The position numbers were made by a program, and so were the translations under genes. The notes below the pieces were generated by a model. That model was not told the origin of the DNA, ran no database searches, and saw only the letters and a list, made by a program, of their open reading frames with translations. Shown in pieces: positions 26,311 through 41,336 of a stretch of DNA of 64,000 nucleotides. Source of the DNA: Adiantum capillus-veneris (lineage: Eukaryota > Streptophyta > Polypodiopsida > Polypodiales > Pteridaceae); NCBI GenBank assembly GCA_014529385.2, contig CM043958.1:90047025-90111024 (forward strand), in the 5' to 3' direction. Within the stretch, counting starts at the first letter, position 1, and every line of letters begins with the position of its first letter.

Positions 26311-27850
26311 CGCAAACGCGCCCACCACGCACCTCTCCATGACGCGCCCAGCTCCTGGGGCGTCACACTTGGTATCAGAGCTTCAGACCCTCGTGCCCGA
26401 CGCGCACGTTACTCACGACGGCCCAACCTCCCGGGTCGTCAAAACTCGGTAAAAGAGCTCCAAGAAAAGAACTCCACGTCCCCCGTCCCCGTGACGCGTC
26501 CAAACCCCGGGCCGTCACCCGTGACCCGCGCCGGTCCCGATCCGAGCCGGGCACCTCCAACACAAAAAGGAAAGATGCGAGCCAGACAGGGCTCTTTATA
26601 TCAAAATCAGAACGACGAAAAACGAGACGGACCAACCCAACTGTGTTCGTCGCGCCCCGGCCACGTTTGTGGCCCATGCTGAGCTGAAGACCCACTCAAG
26701 TCTACAAGAGACCACAGGGCACCGAGCTAGCCCTCCAAATGACGTCCACACAGGGACAAACAGGGATCAGTTGGAAGATTGAAGAATCAGCCGAAGCCTT
26801 CATGGTGTCATGACGACCAAAGCTACTTCGACCCAAGACTGCATCTAACCAAGAAACCTTGCCCAATTCAAGATTCGGCGATTGGAAACCAAAGCTGGTG
26901 TCAGCCTAAGTCTACAACGCGCGTCCCACATGACGGTAAGTTTCCTTGCAAACTTCGCAAGGGCTGCATTGCGACGGACTCTCCTTCACATTCGGCTTTC
27001 AAGAAGCCTCTGCGCGGACCAACACAGCAGGTGGCTCCGCGCACTTCGGGTTACCTCTTCGGGGAATGCTCAAGTATGGGGAATTCTACTTGGGTATTCA
27101 AAGCATACTTTTTCAGCCTTCTGCCAAAAACCACAAAAATACACACACCTTCATTCCAAAATGACAAAAACAAAGCATGCTACCTACTTACTTGCATTTG
27201 GGTACAGTTTTCTCACTTCGCACTTATATGCACCCCTTAGTCCCTTGGCCTCATGCATAGCCAAGCTCTCTTTTCCCTTCGTTCGACGAGGACGTCGAAC
27301 TTTCTTCAACCGGGGGTGTATATAAGGGGTATGAGCCTCCCGAAAACGGCCACGGGAGGGGACCCCCCACCTAGACACGCTAGCCTCACTCCACGCACTC
27401 GTGCACCGTGGGGACTCCACGCAAGGTTCCCCAGGGCACGCTATGACCCTCCGTGAGTGCGGCGGAGCCTGAGGCTACGTGGGGCTAGGGACCCGGAACG
27501 CAAGACCCGCAAAACGCAACACGGCCGTCGACCCATGGAACGCAACCACGCCTGAGCCGGTCCCGTCCGAGTCGGGCCCCCCTTGAAGGCAACTCGACCC
27601 GAGCCGGTCCCGTCCGAGCCGGGCCCTCCTGAGCCGGTGCCGTTCGAGCCAGGACCCCTTGAAGACAACACCTCGACCCGAGCCGGTCCCGTCCGAGCCG
27701 GGCCCTCCCTGAGCCGGTCCCGTCCGAGCCAGGCCCCTTGAAGACAAAAGCACCTTGCCCCGAGCCGGTCCCGTCCAAGCCGGGCCCTTTGAGCACAAAC
27801 GCGCCCACAACGCACCTCTCCATGACGCGCCCAGCTCTTGGGGCGTCACA

Positions 27851-27901
27851 CTTGGTATCAGAGCAACTCTCCATGACGCGCCCAGCTCCTGGGGCGTCAC
27901 A
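27851..27901 (+). repeat. Extra primer-binding site and LTR end after the 3' LTR
   Basis: After the right LTR end (GGCGTCACA, 27850) there is a second copy of TGGTATCAGAGC (27853-27864), then a second copy of the last ~35 LTR bases ending at 27901. A primer-binding site should occur only after the 5' LTR. It is a likely footprint of faulty reverse transcription or LTR recombination. Confidence 0.75.
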
Positions 27902-28273
27902 CTTTGCCTCTTCTGCCAGAAAGTGCTAGCGCTAGGTTTTTATTTATACAAACTTAGCAAAATTGCCCTACCTACTTTCCAACAAAAGTCACTTAAAAAT
28001 AATAAGTGAAAAATGTCAAAAATAGGGAAAATAGACTAAATGCACTGGAAAATTCCCCTGAAGGATTTTGATGGATTTTGATGGGAATGCTTATGATCAT
28101 GTTGTGTGCAACCAAAGGATATGCATCTACACTAAGTGTCTGGACATGCACGGTCTCGAATAGACTCACAAAAGTGCCAGATCACTTCTAAATCTAGACT
28201 GACTGGACTGACTGAACCCTTGTCGTGATGTAGCTTGTACACCGACACATAGGGTTGGATGTGTCACGTGACA

Positions 28274-28450
28274 GTAGTTCGCTTATTTAAGTCAAGAAGG
28301 CAAGTTTTTTCCATTAAAGCTGTAATCACCTGCACCCACTACTCACACACACAGTAGTTCACTTATTGAAGTCGAATAATGCTTGAGAAGGCAAGCTTTC
28401 TATTAAGGTTGTAATTACCTGCACCCACTACTCACACACACAATAGTTCA
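28274..28450 (-). repeat. Tandem ~85-bp units interrupted by the LTR element
   Basis: Two to three imperfect units contain ACCTGCACCCACTACTCACACAC and AGTTCACTTATTGAAG. A further unit in opposite orientation begins right after the 3' LTR at 43999. The element appears to have inserted into this array. No gene is present. Confidence 0.75.
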
Positions 28451-28699
28451 CTTATTGAAGTTAAATCAGCCTCCTCTCTCATTTTGGGGGCCCCATCTTC
28501 ATACTGACTTGGAAATTTGCTCTGTAGCCGCCGAGTGCCCACTTTGCCTCTTTTGAGTTAAATTCCTAGTACCCACCGATTTATTAAGTGTAATGAGGGG
28601 CTTGAATGACTTTGAATTGAGTCTAGACACCCTTTTACTGCTCGGATTCCAATGCAAACTAACCCGACCATCTCGTGGCAACCTGTCCTTCCCGGCAAG

Positions 28700-28970
28700 C
28701 AGTGAAACTCTCGGCCGACAGCCGTTTCACACTTGCCACACAATGTCCGGGCATTTGTGACTTCAAAAAGAGGGTCCCAAAAATTAAATAAAAATCAAGG
28801 AAAAGAAACCAACAACTAAAGTTAGTGATTGCCATGGTGAAACTCTCGGCCGTCAGCCGTTTCACACTTGCCACACAATGTCCGAGCATTTGTGACTTCA
28901 AAAAGAGGGTCCCAAAACAAAATAAAAATCAAGGGAAAGAAACCAACAACTAAAGTTAGTGGTTGCCATA
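28700..28970. repeat. Tandem duplication, ~134-bp unit, two copies
   Basis: Both units run from GTGAAACTCTCGGCCG to AACTAAAGTTAGTG with few differences (about 28704-28837 and 28838-28971). There is no coding function. A G run (29004-29026) follows shortly. Confidence 0.85.
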
Positions 28971-29029
28971 GCCTCGTGACACAAGTAACTTGGTGCCGGG
29001 GGAGGGGGGGGGGGGGGGGGGGGGGGTTT

Positions 29030-30330
29030 GTGAGCCTCGCCAGATCGGGATTGGGAGGTGGAAGGGAGACATCACTGATCCCAGCAGACACGAAGCAGAC
29101 ACGACTTGTGAGCCGACGCCCATCCAGGCGGGTATGGCATTTCCTTTGGGAAAACCGTCGGGTTTGAAGGGTTGTTTAGCGTGGTGAGCGATAAGCCACA
29201 TGGCGGAGGAAACTCCAAAGGCAAGGCCAAAGTAAGTCCCGCAGTACTTGGGCCTCTGACTTGAGGTACTTGGTCATGCCCATAACTTTCAGTGAGTGGG
29301 TCTCTCAAGGGCTCTGCTCTAAGAGAGTAGATAATCCTGGCCTCTTGGAGAGACAAGTCCTTACGTAGTCTAAGGGAAACTAGTGACAAAAGCACTTTCC
29401 CTAGGAGTATGGGTGCAATTGAAGTCTCTGTCGTCTCTTTCCCTTTCATTTAATTTGTATATACATCTTTTTTTTTTTTTTTTGAGGAGACGACAGAGGA
29501 TACCCATCCCCGACTCAAAAGGAAAAAACAGTAGATATTGGTTCCATTTTGTGTTTTACTACCCTTAAAAGAGTTCCAGGGCAAATAGTTTGTAGACAAG
29601 AAGGAATTTGCAAGAAACTCCTTTAGAGGAGAAGGTTTTATGTGTCAAGCTGGTTTTCAAAAGAAACCGTTTAATCTTGTTAAGGGGCAAAGTAAAGGTC
29701 AAAATCTTTCGAAGAGATAAAGGCCTTGATACAAGTAAAGAAGGGCTTTGTTTGTGAGAAGTAAGGGCAGCATGCGTCTAATTGCCCTCAAAAGAACGAG
29801 CCCATTGACAGAAAGGTTAAGCTAAAGCATTAAAAGGCAAACCTTCTGTAGGACTTGTTCTTGACATGTTTGGTGATTAGCCAAATCATGAAACACAAAT
29901 GCCATTGAATTGTGTAGAGCTTGGGGCAAAGTAAAAGATCACACAATGTTGATTTTCTTTGATCGAAGAGCTCCACCTAAGTTGGGCATTCTTGTAGAGG
30001 AGATGGGACTCATGGGTGAGGTTTGGCATGTCTTGGTCATCGTGAGCTTGTTATCCCTATCTTTTTTTGGCCTACCTCCGAAGGGGTAATGCCTTAGTGA
30101 CGCCTCCTCTTTTTGCTAATGAAAAAGGGAGGGTTTTTTTTTCAAAAATGTTTTTTTTTCTTATTGGCGCATAGGTTAGTGGGCATTCATTGTGATGGGA
30201 ATGTTATCAAGAAAATGATGAAGCAACACGATCTTGGGTAAGTTCAAGACTTGAGAGACATGGAGAAGCGACACCAATCACTACACTATATAGAGTATAG
30301 AGTCCAGACAATGGACATTCTTTGTTCTGT
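29030..30330. other. Unclassified intronic sequence with a poly(T) tract
   Basis: No transposon protein motif was recognised. A run of about 18 T (29467-29484) could be the A tail of a minus-strand retroposon whose body lies above it, but no known family is seen. Short T runs also occur near 30060 and 30130-30160. Confidence 0.35.
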
Positions 30331-34879
<4,549 letters not shown>

Positions 34880-35080
34880 GTGCGCTCACACACACATCAG
34901 GTTATCGACCTTGATTAGGGCCGTCACTAGTCGAAGCTCCGGCTAGGTGCTAGCTTCAACCGCTACTCAGCTTCCTCACGGCCACCTATTGTCGTACTTG
35001 CGATCGTCCAAGGACGACTGCTACTGCGATTGTGGGTGTACTTGGTGTAGCACTAGGCTTGCTGAGAGGCCGTCGATCGG

Positions 35081-35978
35081 GACCAACAACCGGTACTGAT
35101 TCTTCCATACAACAATGCTTACATCTTCGGGTTGTCTCTTCATCTGGTGTAACAAACTTGGACACCCCAAGTCAAGATTCTACCGCGACACATCAGAGAT
35201 TCACTTCAAAATAATTTACAGATCAATAGAGAGTCGACACGGCCCGGCGTAGTTCCGTGCCAAGAGATACTGGCCCCAAAGGCTGGTATTTCTTTTATAT
35301 TAATCTTTGAGCAAAGTACAATTGCTCCGCGGGTGCTTGCTCTCAGACTCTGCGTCCAGATGCTCACTCTGCTGGACCAACAACCAATACTCATTCTTCC
35401 ATACAATAGTGCTTACATCTTCGGGTTTGTCTCTTGATCAGGAATAACAAACTTGGACACCCCTAGTCAAGATTCTACCGCGACACAATAGAGATTCGCT
35501 TCAAAATAATTCACAGATCAAAAGAGAGTCAACACGGCTTGGCGTAGTTCCGTGCAAAGAGATATTGGCCCCAAAGACTGGTGCCCCTTTCGGTATTTCT
35601 TTTATATTAATCTTTGAGCAAAGTACAATTGCTCCACGGGTGCTCGCTCTCAGACTCTGCGTCCAGATGCTCCCTCTGTCAGGACCAACAACCGGTACTG
35701 ATTCTTCCATACAATAGTGCTTACATCTTTGCGGTTGTCTCTTGATCAGGTGTAACAAACTTGGACACCCCAAGTCAAGATTCTACCGCGACACAATAGA
35801 GATTCACTTCAAAATAATTCATAGATGAAAAGAGAGCCGACACGGTTCGGCGTAGTTCCGTGCAAAGAGATACTGTCCCCAAAGACTGGCGTCCCTTTCG
35901 GTATTTCTTTAATATTAATCTTTGAGCAAGTACAATTGCTCTGCGGGTGCTCGCTCTTGGACTCTTCGTCCAGATGCT
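35081..35978. repeat. Three tandem copies of a ~300-bp unit in an LTR
   Basis: Units start at 35081, 35375 and 35683 with GACCAACAACC(G/A)(G/A)TACT and end with GTCCAGATGCTC. Each holds GATACTGGCCCCAAAGACTGG followed by CTTTCGGTATTTCTTT. A relative of this block occurs near 45763 (plus) and 44731-44759 (minus). The array belongs to the LTR that ends at 36383. No protein is encoded. Confidence 0.8.
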
Positions 35979-36095
35979 CTGGGAGTAAGCCCCTTGGGTC
36001 ACTTATAAAGATTTACAAGGGATGCTAAAAGCAGAGCCCAAAAGCTTTCAAACTCAAAAGCGAACTGTCCCAAAATCAATTGGTATAAAATCTGC

Positions 36096-36383
36096 CAACA
36101 AAAAGCAGCTAACGTAATCTGCCGAAATCCGTACGCTCTGCCACGTCAGCAAGTCACAATGAATTACGAAAATCCGTTCATTCTACCACGTCAACAAGCA
36201 AGCGTAAATTATGGAAATTTGTACGTTTTGCCACGTCAATAGGCTAGTGTAAATTACGGGATTCCGTACATCTGCCACATTAGCCAGTCAACGTACATCG
36301 CGGGAATCCGTACTGACATCCACGTCATCAAGTCCGTGTTGTGTGGGTGTGTCCAGGCATTGCCACGTCATCAATTTGTGACA
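36096..36383 (+). promoter_or_regulatory. 45-bp minisatellite with CCACGTCA (bZIP-type) motifs at an LTR end
   Basis: CCACGTCA occurs at 36141, 36186, 36231, 36320 and 36363, with a degenerate CCACATTA at 36275. The steps are 43-45 bp. Its complement TGACGTGG is the classical ACGT-core site of plant bZIP factors. The LTR ends at 36383 with TTGTGACA. Whether the array drives transcription is inference. Confidence 0.65.
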
Positions 36384-36436
36384 TACTCCCCTCTTGAAAG
36401 ATGTAATCGCCCTCAATTACGCCTGCAAAACAGACA
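36384..36436 (+). other. Start of the internal region of the minisatellite LTR element, with hairpin
   Basis: The sequence after the LTR end reads TACTCCCCTCTTGAAAGATG, then a hairpin at 36403-36420 (GTAAT, loop CGCCCTCA, ATTAC). The same arrangement follows the LTR ends at 47257 and 57977. Only ~53 bp of this element remain before the breakpoint at about 36437. Confidence 0.6.
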
Positions 36437-37685
36437 AGCAGATGTTTTTGGACAGGAAGTTAGAACGCGAAGAAGACATGCAGAAAGAATGGCAAAAATG
36501 GATCGCAGACACGCAGAAAGAAAAGCAGAAAGAAAGGCAGCCAAAGCAAGACAAGAACAGAGCAACCGACACATGAAAGAGTTCTTGCGACTCTTTTCTC
36601 AAGTGCAGGCACAGATGCAAGAGATTCAAGAGACGGAGACTCTCTCAGTCTCTTCTTCTCCCAAGCATGACACACAAGATTTGCATGATGATTTGGATGA
36701 CAATGATGAGCATCATGATTTGCATGATCAAGATGTGATTTCTCACAAGCATGAAGAGGATGTGATTGTTCACAAGGATGATGTGTTAGTGGATACTTTC
36801 TCTAGTGAAGCTAACCTCATTGCAGATTCGATCAGTCACGAAGGATCGATCTTGGCTCTCGAGCCTAGGTCCAAAGAACCCCTTCGGGAAGAACCGATCT
36901 TGGCTCTCGAGCCTCAGTCCAAAGATCCCTCACAGGAAGTATTATGTGTTCGCATGATGCATACGCACGCATTGTATGAGTGTTTCATTCGTGATCGTTT
37001 CCTGTATTTTAGTCAACGTCTTTGTGATCCCTTTTCCTAGGCATGACATGTTGTACGTCGAGCACGTTTTTCTCATGAATGAGCACGAATGTATGCGGAT
37101 TGTCCATGAAAAGCTGAAAAGTATGCATTCAAGGACGTCACAATCCATCTCTCTTCCTTGGCACGACACATTTATAGAAAGAGCACATGAAAGCACCAAG
37201 TATGGGCATTTCCATTGTGAATTGCCACAGTTGATTGCTTTAGATCAGAATGACAAGATTCGATCTCATTGTTTGTGTGTGTGTGGTGAACGGTTTGGCA
37301 CTCCGTCTATTGGTTCATCTGCATTGCATGCACAGTCTTTTAGGAAGACGAGATTTTTTCCACTCACTTTACATGGAATGGATATGTTCATGTTTTTGTG
37401 TTGGAAGTGGTTTCAAGAAATTTCAACCATGGAGATTCTTGAAGAAAAAAGAAGCATGACTCTAGACGAAGTTGAAGCATCGAATAGGCCACATAAGACT
37501 TTGTGTCGCTTTCGACACAGCCCAAAGAAGCAAGCGTTGCAGACCTTTATGAAGTTCAAGTACCGCACGACCCACACATCAAAGTGGGTCGGCGAAGAGT
37601 CCCTTCCAGGATTCCGGATGCTATTGGCGATCTCCCTCGACGCCATACAGTTCGGTACCAGTACCTCACTTTGAAAAGGAGGGGA
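36437..37685 (+). pseudogene. Non-autonomous LTR element, 3' part of the internal region (half 2)
   Basis: Colinear with 40046-41336 of the sister copy. It encodes a charged coiled segment (KLEREED, then ERKAERKAAK), a HDDLDDNDEHHDLHD acidic repeat, HKDDVLVD, CFIRDRFLYFS, HGMDMFMFLCWKWFQEIS and KFKYRTTHTS, and ends at 37674 just before the polypurine tract AAAAGGAGGGGA. Frame breaks near 36550 and 37030 (2 bases fewer than the sister) inactivate it. It contains no RT, protease or integrase. Its missing first part is the minus-strand piece at 24313-24937. Confidence 0.75.
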
Positions 37686-38236
37686 TGTCACGTGACACAT
37701 CCAACCTTATGTGTCCGTGGACAAGCTACAGCACGACAAGGGTTCAGTCAGTCCAGTCAATCTAGATTTAGAAGTCAGTCTAGATTTAGAAGTGATCTGG
37801 CACTTTTGTGAGTCTGTTCGCAGACCGTGCATGTCCAGACACTTAGTGTAGATGCATATCCTCTGGTTGCACACAACATGATCATAAGCATTCCCATCAG
37901 AATCCTTCAGGGGAATTTTCCAGTGCATTTAGCCTATTTTCCCTATTTTTGACATTTTTCACTTATTATTTTTAAGTGACTTCTGTGGAAAGTAGGTAGG
38001 GCAATTTTGCTAAGTTTGTATAAATAAAAACCTAGCGCTAGAACTTTCTGGCAGAAGAGGCAATAGGAGCACCTTGCTCAACAGGCAACTTCTCGGCAAG
38101 ACCAACACCCCCAGTAGCCCTAGCGTTTTCAGCCATCTGAGGACCTAGCGTTTTTGCATTAGATCAGCCTTGGCGTTTTGTGCACAGCAAATCAGCCCCG
38201 ACATCATCACGACACAGCAGATCAGCCTAGCGTTTT
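37686..38236 (+). mobile_element. 3' LTR of the split element, first part
   Basis: It starts TGTCACGTGACACATCC after the polypurine tract. A TATA-like TATAAATAAAA lies at 38019. It is interrupted at 38236 by the complete sister element; the duplicated target GTTTT is at 38232-38236 and 43287-43291. The LTR resumes at 43292 and ends at 43998, giving 1258 bp in total. Confidence 0.9.
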
Positions 38237-39455
38237 TGTCACGTGACACATCCAACCCTATGTGTCTGTGGACAAGCTACAGCACGACAAGGGTTCAGTC
38301 AGTCCAGTCAGTCTAGATTTAGAAGTGATCTGGTACTTTTGTGAGTCTAGTCGTAGACCGTGCATGCCCAGTCACTTAGTGTAGATGCATATCCTCTGGT
38401 TGCACACAGCATGATCATAAGCATTCCCATCAAAATCCATCAGAATCAATTAGGGGAATTTTCCAGTGCATTTAGCCTATTTGCCCTATTTTTGACATTT
38501 TTCACTTATTAATTTAAGTGACTTTCCAACAAAAGTAGGTAGGGCAATTTTGCTAAGAAAATATATAAGCAAACCAAAGTTAGCACTAAACAGCAGAAGA
38601 GGCAGCAAGAGCTCCACCGCTCAACAAGCAACTTCTCAAGCAAGACTCCCCAACCTAGGCGATTCCACTCCAAGCAAAGACCAACCCTCGCCATAGCCTC
38701 CCAAAGCTTTGGCGTTTTCAGTAAGCACCCTCCAGACAACCTCAGCTAGCGTTTATGCATCAGGGCAGCATCGCCAAGAAGATCCCATCAACTAGCGTTT
38801 TCAAGAAGCTAGCATCTGGCGGCTTTGAACCCTTCAGCCTGGCGTTTTTGCATGTCCCAGCGTTAGCAGTTTTCAGCATTAGAAGGACCAACAAGATCAG
38901 CCCAAAAAGGTAGCAGATTCAGCCCCGGTAAGACCATCAGTTTTCGGCCTTGAAGATCCTCAATTTTCAGCCCTAAACCTGCAGATTTTCAGCGACAAAA
39001 ACCCACAGAAAACAGCCCCAAAATCAGCGTTTTTGGCTCGGTCTCAGATTTCAACCCATAGCGTTTTTGGACAGTAGTAGAAAGATTGCAGATTTCAGCC
39101 ATTAGGTCGACTTCGTCATCACCGTCGTCATCGTCGACATAACCTAGCCTTGCATCAGTCCATGCATTCCATTTGTACCAAATTGTGCAATCATAAGTAG
39201 ACCACTCTCGCCGACGAGAGTGGGGCCTTCAGAGGAGGGTTTTACAACGTCTCTGGTGTCGTATCTCTCTTCTCTCTCTATCTCTCAGTCTCATTCACTT
39301 GCACGCACAGTGTCCATTCACTTTGTTTGTGATCATATCATTCTCTCATTAAGAACGGAAGGCTCTACCTTCCATAAGAACAAAAGGAACCTTGAGCACA
39401 GTTCGGAGCACTCATCTTGAGCAAAGCGCAAACATTCATTCCGTTGCACCTAACA
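38237..39455 (+). mobile_element. 5' LTR of a complete non-autonomous LTR element
   Basis: 1219 bp, starting TGTCACGTGACA (12-bp perfect palindrome with a CACGTG G-box) and ending CACCTAACA. A TATATAAG box lies at 38562, about 325 bp from the start, the same place as in the sister LTRs. It is preceded by the target duplication GTTTT. Confidence 0.92.
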
Positions 39456-39468
39456 TTGGTATCAGAGC
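39456..39468 (+). other. Primer-binding site complementary to initiator Met tRNA
   Basis: TTGGTATCAGAGC directly after the 5' LTR; TGGTATCAGAGC is the standard plant LTR-element site. This confirms the LTR border. Confidence 0.9.
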
Positions 39469-39717
39469 TTTGGCAGTGTTCTGTATCACTCAAGGAAAGA
39501 ACCACAAGAATCACAAGAATTTTTTTGCTTGTTGCGGTCACGCGAACCCAAGTTCGCTTGGGCGTGTCGATTCCTAATCGTGTTTTTGAAGAGTGACAGG
39601 AATCCCAAGAAAGAAGGGCTTGTCCAGCCTCCCCTTGTGTCTCTTTTCACTCATTGAGAGCAGACCGTGCACTTAGAGGCCGGCCAATCGACGTGAGGTG
39701 GGAAAAGCAACCTTGGT

Positions 39718-41325
39718 ATGAGCGCAAGGCCGCCAAGGGGTGCGCCCGCGGAAAAGAGTACAACTCAAGTGAAGAGAAGATCCTTCTCGAACACAGATTG
39801 CAAGCGAAAGAAGAACTCGAGAATCTCAAGACCCGCAAGAACCTCAAGAACCCCAAGAACCCAAGTTCCTCGTGAACTTAAGAACCCAAGACCACAAGAA
39901 CCCACTACTTCAGAATGGTCATCACTCAAAGCGGAATGGATACTTCGCTTAGAGGTGATGAGCATGAGAGAGACGAAGAATTTTCCCCACCAAGAGGTTT
40001 TTCCAACCCTCCCCCTTCTCCCACTAACTCCTATGAAGGCTTTGAAGCAATTGGTTTTGGAAAGAAAGTTAGAACGTGAAGAAAGAGAAGCAGAAAGAAA
40101 AGCCTACGAAGAAGAAATGGCAACCATAGATCGTGAATACGAAGAAAGCATGGCAACCATAGAGCGTAAGTACGACTTGGAAGACAAAGCAAGACAAGCA
40201 AGATTTGATTGCGATAACAAAGCCATCAAAGAGAAGAGCGAACGACACATGAAAGAATTCTTGACACACAAGATTTGCATGATTGTGAGAAGCATGATGA
40301 TTTGAATGACAATGACAAGCATGATGATTTGCATGATCAAGTTGTGATTTCTCACAAGCATGATGAGTTGCATGAAGATGATGTGATTGTTCACAAGGAT
40401 GATGTGTTAGTGGATGCTTTTTCTACCGAAGCTAACCTCATTGTAGATTCGATCAATCATGAAGAACCGATCTTGGCTTTCGAGTCGAGGTCCAAAGAAC
40501 CCCCATAGGACGATTCAATCCTTCAAGAAGAACCGATCTTGGCTGTCGAGCCTAGGTCCAAAGAACCCTCACAGGAAGTATTATGTGTTCGCATGATTGA
40601 TACGCACGCATTGTTCGAGTGTTTCATTCGTGATCGTTTCCTGTATTTTAGTCGGCGTCTTTATGTGATCCCTTTTATTAGGCATGACATATTGTACGTT
40701 GAGCACGTTTCACTCATGGATGAGCATGAGTGTATGCGGATTGTTCATGAAAAGCCGAAAAGTATGCATTTAAGGAAGTCAGTCCATGTCTCTTCCTTGG
40801 CACGACACAGTTGTAGAACGAGCACAAGAAAGTATGAGCACCAAGCATGGGCATTTCCGTTGTGAATTGCCAAAGTTGATGGCTCTAAATCATAAGAGAA
40901 AGATTCGATCTCATCGTTTGCATTTGCGTGTGCGTGGTGAACGGTTTGGCACTCCGTCTATTAGTTCATCTACAAGGCATGCACAGTCTTTGAGGAAGAC
41001 AAAAAATTTTCCATTCACTTTACATGGAATGGATATGTTCATGTTTTTGTGTTGGAAATGGTTTCAGGAAATCTCAGCCATGAAGATTCTTGAAGAAGAA
41101 AGAAGCAGGACTCTAGACGAAGTTGAAGCATCGAAGGAGCCACAGAAGACCTTGTGTCGCTTTCCGCGCGGCCCAAAGAAGCAAGCGTTGCAGACCTTTA
41201 TGAAGTTCAAGTACCGCACGACCCACACATCAGAGTGGGCCGGCGAAGAGTCCGTTCCAGGATTCCGGATGCTATTGGCGATCTCCCTCGACGCCATACA
41301 GTTCAGTACATGTACCTCACTTTGA
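39718..41325 (+). pseudogene. ORF of the non-autonomous LTR element (no pol), three frames
   Basis: The first frame (39718-40305) gives a basic segment (APAEK, KRRSFSNTDCKRKKN), then a long Glu/Lys/Arg-rich coiled-coil region (about 40050-40260). The next frames (40275-40508, 40539-40865) give an acidic HDDLNDNDKHDD repeat, HKDDVLVDAF and CFIRDRFLYFSRRL. The last (40786-41325) gives HGMDMFMFLCWKWFQEIS and the C-terminal KFKYRTTHTSEW. It shares only part of its frame breaks with the copy at 36437-37685, so an ancestral single frame of about 500 codons is likely. I recognise no domain; a Gag-like structural role is a guess. Confidence 0.65.
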
Positions 41326-41336
41326 AAAGGAGGGGA
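41325..41336 (+). other. Polypurine tract
   Basis: AAAAGGAGGGGA immediately before the 3' LTR; the same tract precedes the LTR at 37686. It is the expected plus-strand primer of reverse transcription. Confidence 0.85.

Larger units (their letters stand above)
25806..27901 (+). mobile_element. Small non-autonomous (TRIM-like) LTR element nested in an LTR
   Basis: LTRs at 25806-26367 and 27317-27850 match closely and start TGTATA(TA)AGGGG. A primer-binding site TGGTATCAGAGC (initiator Met tRNA) follows the left LTR at 26370-26381. A purine tract AACCGGGGG precedes the right one. The internal region is only about 950 bp, and its open frames (for example 26779-27240) resemble no retroelement protein. 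The host LTR resumes at 27902. Flanks CCTGT and CTTTG are not a clean duplication. GC content is far above the neighbourhood because the LTRs carry a GC-rich minisatellite. Confidence 0.8.
24938..28273 (-). mobile_element. 5' LTR of the split non-autonomous element, carrying a nested element
   Basis: On the minus strand the LTR starts at 28273 with the palindrome TGTCACGTGACA and ends at 24938 with CACCTTACA, next to the primer-binding site. Removing the nested element (25806-27901) leaves 1240 bp, against 1219, 1258 and about 1300 bp in the sister LTRs. The 5' flank on the minus strand is ACTAC, the same pentamer that follows the 3' LTR at 43998. Confidence 0.85.

Noticed and set aside
25928-27929. 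Overlapping Gly/Pro/Arg-rich frames on both strands of up to 141 codons
   Set aside because: They track a GC-rich minisatellite in two LTR copies; all frames are open because of the repeat.
36096-36383. CRISPR-like regular spacing
   Set aside because: Units are diverged throughout, no conserved repeat of CRISPR length exists, and the setting is a plant LTR.
36384-36460. Template-switch chimera between two LTR families
   Set aside because: The missing half with matching target duplication is present at 24313-28273 in inverse orientation, so an inversion explains the join.
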